DNA of 64,000 nucleotides from Asaccharospora irregularis DSM 2635 (lineage in GTDB: Bacteria > Bacillota > Clostridia > Peptostreptococcales > Peptostreptococcaceae), in assembly GCF_900129815.1 (NCBI RefSeq), contig NZ_FQWX01000001.1:1-64000 (forward strand). The letters run 5' to 3'. Under the pieces are notes generated by a model. The model ran no database searches. It was given only the letters and a program-made list of their open reading frames with translations, and had not been told where the DNA came from. Below are positions 35,008 to 45,564 of this stretch, in pieces (the first letter of the stretch is position 1; every line of letters starts with the position of its first letter). Position numbers and translations under genes: made by a program.

Positions 35008-35370
35008 CTATTTAAAGTTAACTCCTAAAACTCCACCTATACCCCCAGATATAACTGAGAATCCAATCTTATATAAAGTATCTATTTCATATGTAAAGTT
35101 ATCTTGTGCCAAAAATACTATTAATATAAGACAAATTATGTATAAAAATCCAACTAGGACTCCATATATTAGTCCCTTTTCTTTTATATTTTTTGACGCA
35201 TAAAACCCACCAAATGCAGATGATAATGTTGTTATAAAGGATGATGCCATGGCTATTGTATTTCCACCTAAGTCTGTAAACGTTATCAATAGGTTATATA
35301 TCAGTAAAATTGCTAAGGTTATTATATAAGAGTAGCCAAGCCCCTTTAACACGTAATTAGTTTTTTCCAT
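35008..35370 (-). CDS. TIGR04086-family membrane protein
   Basis: A 120-residue protein with four hydrophobic helices and a Gly-rich C-terminus, of the TIGR04086 family found next to yajC in clostridia. The function is unknown. The ATG at 35370 has GGAGG upstream and is preferred to a TTG at 35403. It is about 55 bp after yajC and may belong to the tgt-yajC operon. Confidence 0.8.
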   Translation of the reverse strand: MEKTNYVLKGLGYSYIITLAILLIYNLLITFTDLGGNTIAMASSFITTLSSAFGGFYASKNIKEKGLIYGVLVGFLYIICLILIVFLAQDNFTYEIDTLYKIGFSVISGGIGGVLGVNFK

Positions 35371-35425
35371 TAAAAAAACCTCCTCTCTAAACAATATATT
35401 CAAGAGGAGGTCTTTAAATTACAAA

Positions 35426-35713
35426 TTATTCTACTACTTCTTTCTTTTCTTTTACAGTTCCTATAGCCCATTTTTCAAACGGAACTTTAGTTCTATTTGG
35501 TCCTAATTCTAGTATTACACTATCTTCTTCTACCTTAGCAACTCTAGCTATCATACCAGCTATAGTGACAACTTCATCTCCTACTGATAAGTTTGCTCTC
35601 ATTTCTTTTAATTGCTTATCTTTTTTCTTTTGTGGTCTTATTAAAAAGAAATAAAATACTCCCATTATAACTACCCACATAAGTAAACTTGTTATAAACG
35701 TTGTTTGTTGCAT
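35426..35713 (-). CDS. yajC: Preprotein translocase accessory protein YajC
   Basis: A 95-residue protein with one N-terminal membrane helix (about 10-27) then the conserved Arg-Pro-Gln-x-Lys-x-x-Lys segment and an SH3-like beta domain. It associates with SecDF in protein export; SecDF itself is not in this window. The ATG at 35713 is chosen over a GTG at 35722 because AAGGGGTGG is correctly spaced. The queA-tgt-yajC order is classical. Confidence 0.95.
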   Translation of the reverse strand: MQQTTFITSLLMWVVIMGVFYFFLIRPQKKKDKQLKEMRANLSVGDEVVTIAGMIARVAKVEEDSVILELGPNRTKVPFEKWAIGTVKEKKEVVE

Positions 35714-35756
35714 CTTTACCACCCCTTTTTCAATTACTTAACTTTATTTTATAAAA

Positions 35757-36896
<1,140 letters not shown>

Positions 36897-36907
36897 TCAC
36901 TTTTTCG

Positions 36908-37363
36908 TTATTCTACTCTATTATCTTCTGCAATTTCTTTTTCACCGACACATCCTATTTTCATAGGTAAGGGATTTTTGTCTACTAAGTATTTTTTTAT
37001 ACAAAGCAAGCCTCCTATTGCTATTACACCAATTAGTATGTCAAACATACCATGAGTTTTTGGAATAAGTAACATCTTTCTTGCTATTGCATATAAAAGT
37101 GCCTCTATTAGAGCCCCCGGTATATGAAGACTTAACATTACTACAAGTTCCACACCTATTACTAAAATCAAAATTTGACCTAGTATATCATTGAGTTGGT
37201 TGTATTCAATGGGGTGTTGGAAATCTATTATGTAGACATTTAATATTACCCTTAAAACATCTACCATTCCTAGTAACACTACTATCAATACTACTACTGC
37301 TAATATTTTCTCAAAAATAAACGCTATTTTTAGAATTAAACCTTTTGTCTCTGAAGCATTCAT
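36908..37363 (-). CDS. PsiE-like membrane protein
   Basis: A 151-residue protein with about four hydrophobic helices (15-40, 65-95, 110-128), resembling the phosphate-starvation-inducible PsiE family in size and topology. The function is unproven. It lies between queA (17 bp) and tgt (29 bp), so it is translated within the queuosine operon. The start has GGAGG upstream. Confidence 0.65.
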   Translation of the reverse strand: MNASETKGLILKIAFIFEKILAVVVLIVVLLGMVDVLRVILNVYIIDFQHPIEYNQLNDILGQILILVIGVELVVMLSLHIPGALIEALLYAIARKMLLIPKTHGMFDILIGVIAIGGLLCIKKYLVDKNPLPMKIGCVGEKEIAEDNRVE

Positions 37364-37380
37364 ACGGGGGACAACCTCCT

Positions 37381-38406
37381 TTATTTTATAATCATTGCAT
37401 CTCCAAAACTAAAAAATCTGTATTTCTCTTCAACTGCAACATTATAGGCATTTAAAACATTATCTTTTCCACAAAGGGCACTTACAAGCATAATTAAAGT
37501 AGATTCTGGAAGATGAAAATTTGTTATAAGTTTATCTACTAATTTGAATTTATACCCTGGATAAATAAATATATTCGTCCATCCACTACTTTCTTTGATA
37601 TTTCCGTTTTCATCTGCAGCTGACTCTATAGTTCTGCAGCTAGTTGTTCCAACACATATTACATTTTTACCATTTGATTTTGCCAAATTTATTTTTTGTG
37701 CCGCTTCCTCTGTCACCATATAGTATTCCGAATGCATTTCATGATTTAATACATCATCTACCTTTACTGGTCTAAAAGTTCCAAGACCAACGTGTAAAGT
37801 TACAAATGCTATTTCTACACCCTTGTCTTTTATCTTTTGTAGAAGTTCATCTGTAAAATGAAGACCTGCTGTAGGAGCTGCTGCTGAACCGTTGTGTTTA
37901 GAATAAACAGTTTGGTATCTTTCTTTTTCTTCTAACCTCTCTGTTATATATGGAGGCAAAGGCATATTACCTAATTCATCTAGAACCTCTTCAAAAATTC
38001 CTTCATAATAAAATTTTACTATTCTAGACCCTTCCTCTGCAAGACCTATTACTTCTCCAATTAATTTTCCATCTCCAAAGGAGAATTTAGTACCAACTTT
38101 TGCTCTTTTTCCTGGCTTAACTAATGTCTGCCAAGTATCTTCTTCTGTTCTTTTTAGAAGTAAAAATTCTATCTTTCCACCAGTATCTACCTTTTCTCCT
38201 ATTAATCTAGCTGGTATAACTCTAGTATTATTAAGAACTAAGCAATCTCCTGGATTTAGATAGTCTAATATATCTTTGAATATCTTATGCTCAATCTGCC
38301 CGCTTTTTTTGTCTAAAACCATTAATCTGGAGCTAGATCTATCTTTTATTGGAACCTGAGCTATTAACTCCTCTGGTAAGTCAAAATAAAAGTCACTTGT
38401 CTTCAA
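37381..38406 (-). CDS. queA: S-adenosylmethionine:tRNA ribosyltransferase-isomerase
   Basis: A 341-residue enzyme that turns preQ1 in tRNA into epoxyqueuosine using the ribose of AdoMet. It has the typical start ([10 protein letters not shown]), Asn-Asn-Thr-Arg-Val, and the Pro-Thr-Ala-Gly-Leu-His-Phe-Thr segment. A TTG at 38406, spaced correctly from AGAGGAAG, gives this conserved N-terminus; a TTG at 38427 would add 7 residues and overlap poorly. About 175 bp separate it from ruvB. Confidence 0.95.
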   Translation of the reverse strand: MKTSDFYFDLPEELIAQVPIKDRSSSRLMVLDKKSGQIEHKIFKDILDYLNPGDCLVLNNTRVIPARLIGEKVDTGGKIEFLLLKRTEEDTWQTLVKPGKRAKVGTKFSFGDGKLIGEVIGLAEEGSRIVKFYYEGIFEEVLDELGNMPLPPYITERLEEKERYQTVYSKHNGSAAAPTAGLHFTDELLQKIKDKGVEIAFVTLHVGLGTFRPVKVDDVLNHEMHSEYYMVTEEAAQKINLAKSNGKNVICVGTTSCRTIESAADENGNIKESSGWTNIFIYPGYKFKLVDKLITNFHLPESTLIMLVSALCGKDNVLNAYNVAVEEKYRFFSFGDAMIIK

Positions 38407-38582
38407 TGTAAAACTTCCTCTCCGCAAATTTGTACAAACATAATAACAAAATTTTACATTATTTATTTTTGTTACTGTTTTATATTATTTATTTTTTCTA
38501 TTATAAAAATTTTATTTTATATAATTTCTTATGAATTATAACAAAAAAACTATGAACTTTCCATATAATTAGAGTAATTTAG

Positions 38583-39599
38583 TTATTTTTGCTGATATGG
38601 GATATTTAGATGTTCATAAGCTCTTGGCATTGCTATTCTACCTCTAGGACCCCTATTTATAAATCCCAACTGAAGCAAATACGGCTCATAGACATCCTCT
38701 ATAGTATTTCTGTCCTCTCCTATTGATGCCGCCAATGTATCTAAGCCTACTGGACCGCCTCTAAATTTCTCAATTATCGTTAAAAGTAATTTTTCATCTA
38801 CATAGTCAAGACCTAGATCATCTACCCCAAGCAATTCTAGTGCTTTGTCTGCAACATCATCCGTTATATTTCCATCTGCCCTTACTTGAGCATAATCTCT
38901 TACTCTTTTTAGTAGTCTATTTGCTATTCTTGGAGTTCCTCTTGAACGCTTTGCTATTTGCATAGCACCACCTACCTGTATCTGTGCTCCTAAAATTTCC
39001 GCAGACCTAGTCACTATTTTAGTTAGTTCATCAACTGTATAGTAATCCAATTTGCATATAACTCCAAATCTATCTCTAAGAGGGTTTGTAAGCATACCTG
39101 CCCTTGTAGTCGCACCTATCAATGTGAATTTTGGTAAATCTAATCTTATACTTCTAGCTGACGGCCCTTTACCTATTATTATATCCAAACAATAGTCTTC
39201 CATAGCAGGATATAAAACTTCTTCTACACTTCTATTTATACGATGTATCTCATCTATAAATAATACATCATTTTCATTTAGGTTTGTAAGTATCGCTGCC
39301 AAGTCTCCTGCTCTCTCTATAGCAGGCCCTGAAGTAATTCTTAAGTTTACACCCATCTCATTTGCTATTATACTCGCTAAGGTAGTTTTTCCAAGACCTG
39401 GTGGTCCATATAAAAGAACATGGTCTAATTGTTCACTTCTAGATTTTGCCGCTTCTATAAATATACTCAACTGTTCCTTAGCTTTTTCTTGACCTAAGTA
39501 GTCTTGAAGTGTCTTAGGTCTTAAACTATTTTCTATATCTACATCTTCATTTTTCATTGTAGAGGTTATTATCCTATTTTCATCTTCATATTCGTACAT
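38583..39599 (-). CDS. ruvB: Holliday junction branch migration ATPase RuvB
   Basis: A 338-residue AAA+ motor that drives branch migration with RuvA. Walker [10 protein letters not shown] (65-73), Walker B LFIDEIHR, sensor GATTRAG and the C-terminal winged-helix with Arg-Gly-Pro-Arg-Gly-Arg are present. It lies 125 bp after ruvA in an AT-rich spacer and before queA. Confidence 0.98.
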   Translation of the reverse strand: MYEYEDENRIITSTMKNEDVDIENSLRPKTLQDYLGQEKAKEQLSIFIEAAKSRSEQLDHVLLYGPPGLGKTTLASIIANEMGVNLRITSGPAIERAGDLAAILTNLNENDVLFIDEIHRINRSVEEVLYPAMEDYCLDIIIGKGPSARSIRLDLPKFTLIGATTRAGMLTNPLRDRFGVICKLDYYTVDELTKIVTRSAEILGAQIQVGGAMQIAKRSRGTPRIANRLLKRVRDYAQVRADGNITDDVADKALELLGVDDLGLDYVDEKLLLTIIEKFRGGPVGLDTLAASIGEDRNTIEDVYEPYLLQLGFINRGPRGRIAMPRAYEHLNIPYQQK

Positions 39600-39724
39600 C
39601 TAAATCCCCCTATCATGCTAATTTATATATTATTAATCGCTACTAATTATCATTAATACTGGTTTATCATAAGTACTTATTTACCATGAGTATTGCTTAA
39701 TCACGAAGTTATTGTATGTTAAGT

Positions 39725-40327
39725 TTATCTTAACGATTTACTCATTATGTAAGTCAAAGATTTTTTTATTATATCTTCTGTATTCATACCGGCTTTTTTA
39801 CATTTTTCAACTGCCTCTTTAGACTCTTGTTGAGAATACCCTAATGCTACAAGAGCATCTACCGCTTCATCTTGAGATATTCCAATAGGTGTCTTTGATA
39901 ATAATGTAGGTTCAAACTCAACACTATTTTTATCTATCTTATCTTTTAATTCTAAAATTATTCTCTCAGCTGTCTTCTTTCCTACTCCCGGAGCCTTTGA
40001 TAACTTAGCTGTATCCTCACTTAATATAAATGCACCTAGTTGACCTGGAGAGGCAAATGATAATATAGAAAGTCCAACCTTAGGCCCTATTTTAGATACT
40101 GATGTCAATAAATTAAACATATTTTGTTCTTCTCTAGTCGCAAACCCACAAAGGCTTATATCATCTTCTCTAACTATCATCTTTGTATATATCTTGGCTT
40201 CTTTCCCTAACTCAACATTCTTTATAGTGTTTGATGATACATTTATCTTATATCCTATGCTATTATTCTCAATCACTATACTATCTAAATGAATTTCTTC
40301 TACTATTCCTTTTATATAACTATACAT
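39725..40327 (-). CDS. ruvA: Holliday junction branch migration protein RuvA
   Basis: A 200-residue junction-binding protein. It has the N-terminal OB domain (1-64), paired HhH motifs (Ser-Lys-Ile-Gly-Pro-Lys and Gly-Val-Gly-Lys-Lys-Thr) and a C-terminal RuvB-binding domain (150-200). It overlaps ruvC by 8 bp. Confidence 0.98.
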   Translation of the reverse strand: MYSYIKGIVEEIHLDSIVIENNSIGYKINVSSNTIKNVELGKEAKIYTKMIVREDDISLCGFATREEQNMFNLLTSVSKIGPKVGLSILSFASPGQLGAFILSEDTAKLSKAPGVGKKTAERIILELKDKIDKNSVEFEPTLLSKTPIGISQDEAVDALVALGYSQQESKEAVEKCKKAGMNTEDIIKKSLTYIMSKSLR

Positions 40328-40829
40328 ATCTTCCCCCTATATTCTTGAGAGTTTTCTCTAGTTTATTTGAATGAGCATGGCAAATCGCTACTGCAAGGGC
40401 ATCCGCAACATCATCAGGCTTGGGTACTTCTCTAAGATTTAAAAATGATGTAACCATTTGCTGTACCTGAGATTTTTGAGCACGCCCATACCCTACAACC
40501 CCTTGTTTGACTTGAAGTGGAGTGTATTCATATAATGGTTTGCCATTATGAGCGCAAGCAAGCATTGTTACACCTCTTGCCTGTGCCACGGTTATAGCAG
40601 TTTTTACATTTTTATTAAAAAACAGTTCTTCTATACCAACTTCATCTATATTATTATTTTTTATTAGAATATCAATTCCTTTGTATACCAGCTCCAACCT
40701 TTTCAATGTATCCATATGAGCAGGTGTAGTTACTGCACCATAATCTATGACTTTAAATTTATTGTTTTTATATTCTACTATTCCATAGCCTACTATCGCT
40801 ATTCCTGGATCTATTCCTAATATTATCAT
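40320..40829 (-). CDS. ruvC: Holliday junction resolvase RuvC
   Basis: A 169-residue resolvase with the RNase H-like acidic residues: Asp7 in Gly-Ile-Asp-Pro-Gly, Glu in Glu-Glu-Leu-Phe-Phe, and Asp residues in the C-terminal Pro-Asp-Asp-Val-Ala-Asp-Ala. It resolves junctions moved by RuvAB, encoded directly downstream. The ATG has TAGGAGG at about 13 bases, slightly long. Confidence 0.97.
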   Translation of the reverse strand: MIILGIDPGIAIVGYGIVEYKNNKFKVIDYGAVTTPAHMDTLKRLELVYKGIDILIKNNNIDEVGIEELFFNKNVKTAITVAQARGVTMLACAHNGKPLYEYTPLQVKQGVVGYGRAQKSQVQQMVTSFLNLREVPKPDDVADALAVAICHAHSNKLEKTLKNIGGRYV

Positions 40830-40938
40830 CCGTAAAAGAAAACCTCCTAATATTACATAAAACTTATGTTCTATATTATTATATCATAAGATTATCATTA
40901 GAATTTTTTTTAAATTCCAATGGACTTTTACAAAAAAC

Positions 40939-41002
40939 AAAAGTTACTCCTTATATATGAATTCCAATTATTTATGAACTACATATATAAAGAGTAACTT
41001 TT
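40939..41002 (-). terminator. Terminator after the BofC-like gene
   Basis: An extended hairpin (AAAAGTTACTC and TATATAT arms paired across an AT loop) lies directly after the stop at 41017 on the minus strand. Confidence 0.7.
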
Positions 41003-41016
41003 ATGTTTTTTTGTTC

Positions 41017-41643
41017 CTAGCTTCCGAAGTCTTCTAATCTAGAATATGCCTCATCTTCACTATTCATATATATACCTTGTTTTATATCATTTTGAACAGC
41101 CTTAGGAAGAGAATCCACCTTTACATGAGTTTTCTCTATTAATTTTCTTTTTCCTTTATTATCGTATTTATAAAGTCCTATATATCCATTATCATCTTCT
41201 ATTGTATATTTGTTAGCTTTAGATATATCATCTTTGTTGGATTTGTCTTGTTCAGAATTACCATCTTTATTAGAATCTGATAGTACTATTTCGTACTCTC
41301 CTATGCTCTCTATATTTTTATCTGGGTATTTATCTTTGAGATAAGATACTATTTCACCTTGTGTTTTATTAAGAAGTCCTTTTGGAACTGTTCCTAACAT
41401 AACACTTGATTGTTCTGCGTCGGTTTCATCTTCTATATCTTTATGAAGCCATATTTCACAACTATTACTCAGTTTAAAAGCTTCATTTGTCTTCTCTTTG
41501 GATTGTTCATGTTTTACAGGATTTTGTACTGTTTTTTTATCTTGAGTTTTTGATCCTATGTAAATGCCACTCACCAATACAACTACTCCTACTAAAACTA
41601 ATGTTATTCCTTTCCAAGCTGGTTGATCTTTTTTTTCGAACAT
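41017..41643 (-). CDS. Membrane-anchored BofC-C-terminal-like protein
   Basis: A 208-residue protein with a short cytoplasmic start, one membrane helix (about 12-30), a Lys/Asp-rich linker (120-145), and an exposed domain ending in Leu-Pro-Lys-Ala-x-x-x-Asp-Ile-Lys-Gln-Gly-Ile-Tyr-Met...Leu-Glu-Asp-Phe. The last 60 residues resemble the C-terminal domain of BofC, which restrains SpoIVB during sporulation in Bacillus. The family match is from recall. A SpoIVB-like protease is encoded at 54.3 kb. It lies upstream of ruvC but has its own terminator. Confidence 0.6.
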   Translation of the reverse strand: MFEKKDQPAWKGITLVLVGVVVLVSGIYIGSKTQDKKTVQNPVKHEQSKEKTNEAFKLSNSCEIWLHKDIEDETDAEQSSVMLGTVPKGLLNKTQGEIVSYLKDKYPDKNIESIGEYEIVLSDSNKDGNSEQDKSNKDDISKANKYTIEDDNGYIGLYKYDNKGKRKLIEKTHVKVDSLPKAVQNDIKQGIYMNSEDEAYSRLEDFGS

Positions 41644-41803
41644 ATTGCATAACCTCCTTCTACCTCTATTTTGTCCTTCATTCGTGTTTTTATACAGTTA
41701 TGGTAAAATTTAGTTATATTTTATTTCTCTCTTTTTATATCATTTTCCTCACTTCATACATAGTATAAATTATCATTTGAATTTAATCTTAGGAGGGATT
41801 TTT

Positions 41804-42124
41804 TTGAGCGAGTATATTCAATTAATTTACGATAGAATTGAATTTTTAGAATTTAAGCAAGATATTCTTTTCTTAAAACAGCCTCAGCACAAAGCATCAG
41901 AGTTTTACGACCTAACATTTAACAATTTCCTAGACATGAAAAATTTTACGAAATCATTTGAAGAAAGAATTTATAACGGAGAGATACTGAGTATTGATAA
42001 CTACGAAAAAGAATTATTCGACATTTGTCCAAGTATAAAATCTTACCCTTCGTCTTCTATTCTTATTGCAAAAGCTCTAATGAACGAGAATACTTTTAAT
42101 TCTTTATTTGCAAATTATAACTAA
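41804..42124 (+). CDS. Small helical protein of unknown function
   Basis: A 106-residue protein, no family recognised. It is acidic/aromatic, with no membrane segment or Cys cluster. The likely start is a TTG at 41804, 7 bases after TAGGAGGG; an upstream in-frame TTG at 41777 lacks a ribosome site. It is divergent from the BofC-like gene and followed by a good terminator. Confidence 0.75.
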   Translation: MSEYIQLIYDRIEFLEFKQDILFLKQPQHKASEFYDLTFNNFLDMKNFTKSFEERIYNGEILSIDNYEKELFDICPSIKSYPSSSILIAKALMNENTFNSLFANYN

Positions 42125-42147
42125 TATCTACATTTTCAATTGCACAT

Positions 42148-42175
42148 AAAAAGCTGATTTATTTTCAGCTTTTTT
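42148..42175 (+). terminator. Terminator of the 106-residue gene
   Basis: Stem AAAGCTGA / TCAGCTTT with a short loop, followed by a T6 run, about 25 bp after the stop. Confidence 0.85.
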
Positions 42176-42345
42176 AAGTGCCTTAATTTTTTAATTCTAT
42201 AAATGGCTATATTTTTTCTAAAAGATGGACATAATCCTTAATGATAAAAAGTCTCCCTTTAAAATACAACCGGGCCGATTTTTTTATTAATATATGTTTG
42301 ATAAATATATAAGGATTACAAAAGATATTATTAGGAGGTAATGTT

Positions 42346-42672
42346 ATGTCAAGAATTAGTTGTAGTGTAATGAATTGTTCTCACAATGATGGAGGTACTT
42401 GCTATGCAAATAGAATATCTATAAATGGTAAGAAGGCCAGAACTAGCAATCATACTTGTTGTAGCTCATTTTTAGATAAATCTACTTATAGTACTTTAAC
42501 TAATAATACAAACGATGATGGTCCATGTGCGATTATTGGCTGTAATGTCAAGACTTGTTCTTACAATGCAAGCGGTACTGTATGTTCACTTAATGACATC
42601 AATGTAAATTCAGATGTTGGTAATGCAAACCTTTATTCTGAGACACATTGTTCTAGTTTTAAATGCAAATAA
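42346..42672 (+). CDS. Tandem DUF1540 Cys-rich protein
   Basis: A 108-residue protein with two DUF1540 modules (about 5-41 and 60-106). Each has Cys-x-x-x-x-Cys near its start and further Cys towards its end (Cys6, 11, 19, 38, 39; Cys61, 66, 72, 81, 102, 107). Such small proteins probably bind metal; a spore or vegetative role is not established. The start ATG has TAGGAGG upstream, and a strong terminator follows. Confidence 0.85.
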   Translation: MSRISCSVMNCSHNDGGTCYANRISINGKKARTSNHTCCSSFLDKSTYSTLTNNTNDDGPCAIIGCNVKTCSYNASGTVCSLNDINVNSDVGNANLYSETHCSSFKCK

Positions 42673-42709
42673 TTTTTTTAGTTTAAAGGTCAATGTAATA
42701 TAAACAGCA

Positions 42710-42770
42710 AATAAACACCTCTGATTATTAGATATATACTATCTATACATCATAATCAGAGGTGTTTATT
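42710..42770. terminator. Strong bidirectional terminator
   Basis: A 19-bp perfect stem (AATAAACACCTCTGATTAT and its complement) between the convergent DUF1540 gene and yebC. Confidence 0.9.
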
Positions 42771-42780
42771 ATTTTTTAAA

Positions 42781-43503
42781 TTATTCAGCTATTTCCCAGT
42801 TGTGTGCTACATTTTGAACATCATCATCGTCTTCTAACATATCTATAAGTCTGTTCATAAACTTTAATTGTTCTTCATCAGTTAACTCTGTTGTAGTTTG
42901 AGGTATTAATTTTACATCAGCAGATATAAATTCATACCCTTTGGCAGCTAACTCATCTCTAACAGTTTGGAAATCTTCTGGAGTAGTAACTACTTCATAT
43001 CCATCTTCCTCAACTATGAAGTCTTCCGCTCCTGCTTCTAAAGCAATCTCCATTAGTTCATCTTCTGAAACTCCATCTTCTGCTCCCACTAATATTTGAC
43101 CTTTTCTATCAAACATAAATGATACACAGCCACTTGTTCCTAGGTTTCCACCGTTTTTATCAAAGTAGTATCTTACATTACCTGCAGTTCTATTTTTGTT
43201 GTCAGTTAATGTTTCAACTATAACAGCAACTCCACCTGGTCCATATCCTTCGTAAACTATAGTCTCATAGTTTTCATTGGCTCCAGCTCCAGCTCCTTTG
43301 GCTACTGCTCTGTCTATATTATCATTTGGCATATTGTCTGCCTTTGCTTTATCTATAGCTGCTTTTAATGCTGCATTGTACTCTGGATCTGCTCCACCAT
43401 CTTTGGCCGCAACAGCTATTGCTCTAGCATGCTTAGTAAATATTTTTGCTTTTTTGGCATCTTGTTTGCCTTTTCTATTTATTATATTCCCTATACGTCC
43501 CAT
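42781..43503 (-). CDS. YebC/PmpR-family protein
   Basis: A 240-residue YebC/PmpR-type protein. The Gly-Arg-Ile-x-Asn-Ile start, the Ala-Ala-Lys-x-Gly-Gly-Ala-Asp-Pro segment and the acidic C-terminal domains fit the family. Members are annotated as transcriptional regulators, and recent work links YebC to translation of proline-rich stretches. In this window the neighbours do not hint at the target. The start has AGGAGTGG upstream. Confidence 0.93.
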   Translation of the reverse strand: MGRIGNIINRKGKQDAKKAKIFTKHARAIAVAAKDGGADPEYNAALKAAIDKAKADNMPNDNIDRAVAKGAGAGANENYETIVYEGYGPGGVAVIVETLTDNKNRTAGNVRYYFDKNGGNLGTSGCVSFMFDRKGQILVGAEDGVSEDELMEIALEAGAEDFIVEEDGYEVVTTPEDFQTVRDELAAKGYEFISADVKLIPQTTTELTDEEQLKFMNRLIDMLEDDDDVQNVAHNWEIAE

Positions 43504-43593
43504 AGTTCCACTCCTTAATACGTATAATTGTTTTGATAATTATGTAATTTGATATCACTCGTAAATTTTAGCACAAATTTTGTAATTAGTAAA

Positions 43594-44346
43594 TTAGAAC
43601 TTCGGAGGCTTTGCTGGTACTTCTCTTTTGTGTTGGCTAACCCTATGAAGTCTCGCTATTATATCTTGATCTTTTTGAGGAACTTCGTCTATTTTCCCCT
43701 CTACTACAGCATCTATCATGTTGTAAGTAGTTCCCATTTCATTTTCATCAGTTTGACCTTCCCAAAGCCCAGCTGAAGGTGCCTTATTTATTACATCTTC
43801 ATGTACTCCTAATTCCTTTGCCCACTCATAAACTTCTCTTTTAGTAAGATTTGCAAGAGGTACAAGATCTACTCCTCCATCACCATATTTAGTAAAGTAA
43901 CCAGTGTGTATTTCAGCTGCATTGTCTGTTCCTACAACTAAATATCCTAAATTATTTGCAACTGCATAAATAGAGCTCATTCTTATTCTGGCTCTTAAAT
44001 TTGCATCAGTCATTTTTTTGTATTCTTCTTTATATAAATCTTTTTGCTTTAATTTTTCTGTAACTAAATCTAATATAGATTCTTGAGGCTCAGTAAGTTC
44101 TAAATCAATATGCTCAATTTGACATCCGTTTATAACTTTAAGTGCATCTTCTTTATCGTTTGGATTGCTTTTGATGCTCATTATAACTCCCATAGAGTTT
44201 TGAGGAAAAGCTTTTTTTATCAAGTACGCCACCACTGCTGAATCAATTCCTCCAGACACACCTACTATTAACCCCTTAGCATTTGCCTCTTTCACTTTTT
44301 CTTGAAGCCATTCTACAGTTTTGTCTATACGTGCTATTCTATCCAT
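43594..44346 (-). CDS. nadE: Ammonia-dependent NAD+ synthetase
   Basis: A 250-residue enzyme that amidates deamido-NAD with ammonia and ATP, the last step of NAD synthesis. The PP-loop Ser-Gly-Gly-Ile-Asp-Ser (about 31-36) and the Gly-Thr-x-x-Ala-Ala-Glu segment are intact. No glutaminase domain is present, so it uses ammonia. It stands 90 bp upstream of yebC. Confidence 0.96.
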   Translation of the reverse strand: MDRIARIDKTVEWLQEKVKEANAKGLIVGVSGGIDSAVVAYLIKKAFPQNSMGVIMSIKSNPNDKEDALKVINGCQIEHIDLELTEPQESILDLVTEKLKQKDLYKEEYKKMTDANLRARIRMSSIYAVANNLGYLVVGTDNAAEIHTGYFTKYGDGGVDLVPLANLTKREVYEWAKELGVHEDVINKAPSAGLWEGQTDENEMGTTYNMIDAVVEGKIDEVPQKDQDIIARLHRVSQHKREVPAKPPKF

Positions 44347-44533
44347 AATTTCTCTCCTATTCTATTAATTACATTTTTCATAAATTTATTATATCATATA
44401 TCATATCCATTCTACATTCAAACAGACATAAGCGTAGTTTTATTATGCCCGTATAATCATTTTTGATTAACTTTAAAAGTTTTATAAATATTATTTTCTA
44501 TTTATGTCAAAACTAGGTTTAAAGGGTGATTTA

Positions 44534-44902
44534 ATGAATAAAAAATATTTTGAATTTAATATTAAAAATACGATAACAGGTTCATTCACTGGTTTTATCA
44601 ATGGTGTTTTTGGATCTGGTGGAGGAACTCTTTTAGTTCCTATTTTAAACGACATCCTAAAACTAGAAGAACATAAATCCCATGCTACGGCTCTTAGTAT
44701 AATAGTTTTTTTAACTACTGCTAGTTCAGTGGTTTATATATCAAAGGGGACATATGATGTTTCCCTAACAACTAAGGTGGCTATTGGCAGCATTTTGGGA
44801 GGATTTGTTGGCGCTAAATTACTTAGCAAGGTTACAGGTAAATTTCTTAGGATTTCTTTTGGACTAATAATGATTATAGCAGCTCTAAGGATGGTGTTTT
44901 AA
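44534..44902 (+). CDS. TSUP-family permease, N-terminal half protein
   Basis: A 122-residue protein with about four helices and the family Gly-Gly-Gly-Thr-Leu-Leu-Val-Pro motif near residue 30. It covers one of the two repeats of TSUP (TauE/SafE) sulfite/organosulfur permeases. The ATG at 44534, spaced from AAAGGGTG, is preferred over an ATG-like start at 44504. Its stop overlaps the next gene's start by one base. Together they equal a full-length TSUP. Confidence 0.88.
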   Translation: MNKKYFEFNIKNTITGSFTGFINGVFGSGGGTLLVPILNDILKLEEHKSHATALSIIVFLTTASSVVYISKGTYDVSLTTKVAIGSILGGFVGAKLLSKVTGKFLRISFGLIMIIAALRMVF

Positions 44903-45294
44903 TGTTTTACGGGTTAATTGGATTTTTTGCAGGTATAATAGGAGGTATGGGTATGGGTGGAGGAACTATACTAATCCCTGCTTTAGTTTTGTTTGCAAAT
45001 ATAGATCCTAAAATAGCTCAAAGTATCAATCTAATTTCATCTATACCCATGACTTTAATGGCACTTGTGATACATATAAAAAATAAAAATGTAGTATTTA
45101 AGTTGGTAGTTCCTATAGCATTATTTGGAGTTATTGGAGCTATATTTGGTTCATTCGTTGCCAATTATCTATCTTCCGAAATTCTAAGAAAAATATTCGG
45201 TGCTTTTTTACTTTTAGTAGGTATTTTTGAGGTAAAAAAAGGGTTCTGCCAACCTTCCAAAAAAAACTCCTCACAGAGTACTAGGGAAGAATAA
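44902..45294 (+). CDS. TSUP-family permease, C-terminal half protein
   Basis: A 130-residue half-permease with the mirrored Gly-Gly-Gly-Thr-Ile-Leu-Ile-Pro motif near residue 22 and four helices. It starts at an ATG overlapping the previous stop (TAATG), so it is translationally coupled. The two proteins probably assemble into one transporter. The substrate (sulfite, sulfoacetate or similar) is unknown. Confidence 0.88.
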   Translation: MFYGLIGFFAGIIGGMGMGGGTILIPALVLFANIDPKIAQSINLISSIPMTLMALVIHIKNKNVVFKLVVPIALFGVIGAIFGSFVANYLSSEILRKIFGAFLLLVGIFEVKKGFCQPSKKNSSQSTREE

Positions 45295-45307
45295 AAAGAT
45301 TACAATC

Positions 45308-45346
45308 AAAAGCCTGCGCTAAATCTTAATAATTTGCACAGGCTTT
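45308..45346 (+). terminator. Terminator after the TSUP pair
   Basis: Stem AAAGCCTG / CAGGCTTT with a long loop, 10 bp after the stop; T-rich downstream (CTATTTTTCT). Confidence 0.7.
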
Positions 45347-45411
45347 CTATTTTTCTAAAACTTCAACTATAAATATATTATCTTCTAATTTATTATTGAA
45401 TCTATTATTAT

Positions 45412-45535
45412 TTATAGTTTGTCCAGAATATTTTTATATCTATCAATATTTTTTAATGGTTCATATGCTGGATTTTCCTCTAAACTCTTCTATATAATCA
45501 CATGCCATTTCATAGTCTCCATTTTCTGTACACAT
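45412..45535 (-). pseudogene. Frameshifted C-terminal remnant of a TPR-like protein
   Basis: On the minus strand, codons from 45535 read Asn-Gly-Asp-Tyr-Glu-Met-Ala-Cys-Asp-Tyr-Ile-Glu, then shift frame to Leu-Glu-Glu-Asn-Pro-Ala-Tyr-Glu-Pro-Leu-Lys with a stop at 45412. Each part resembles the end of a tetratricopeptide-like gene. A stop precedes the only ATG and no ribosome site is seen. Best explained as a decayed gene end. Confidence 0.4.
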
Positions 45536-45564
45536 TTAGTTAAATTTTATAATAATTACAATCT

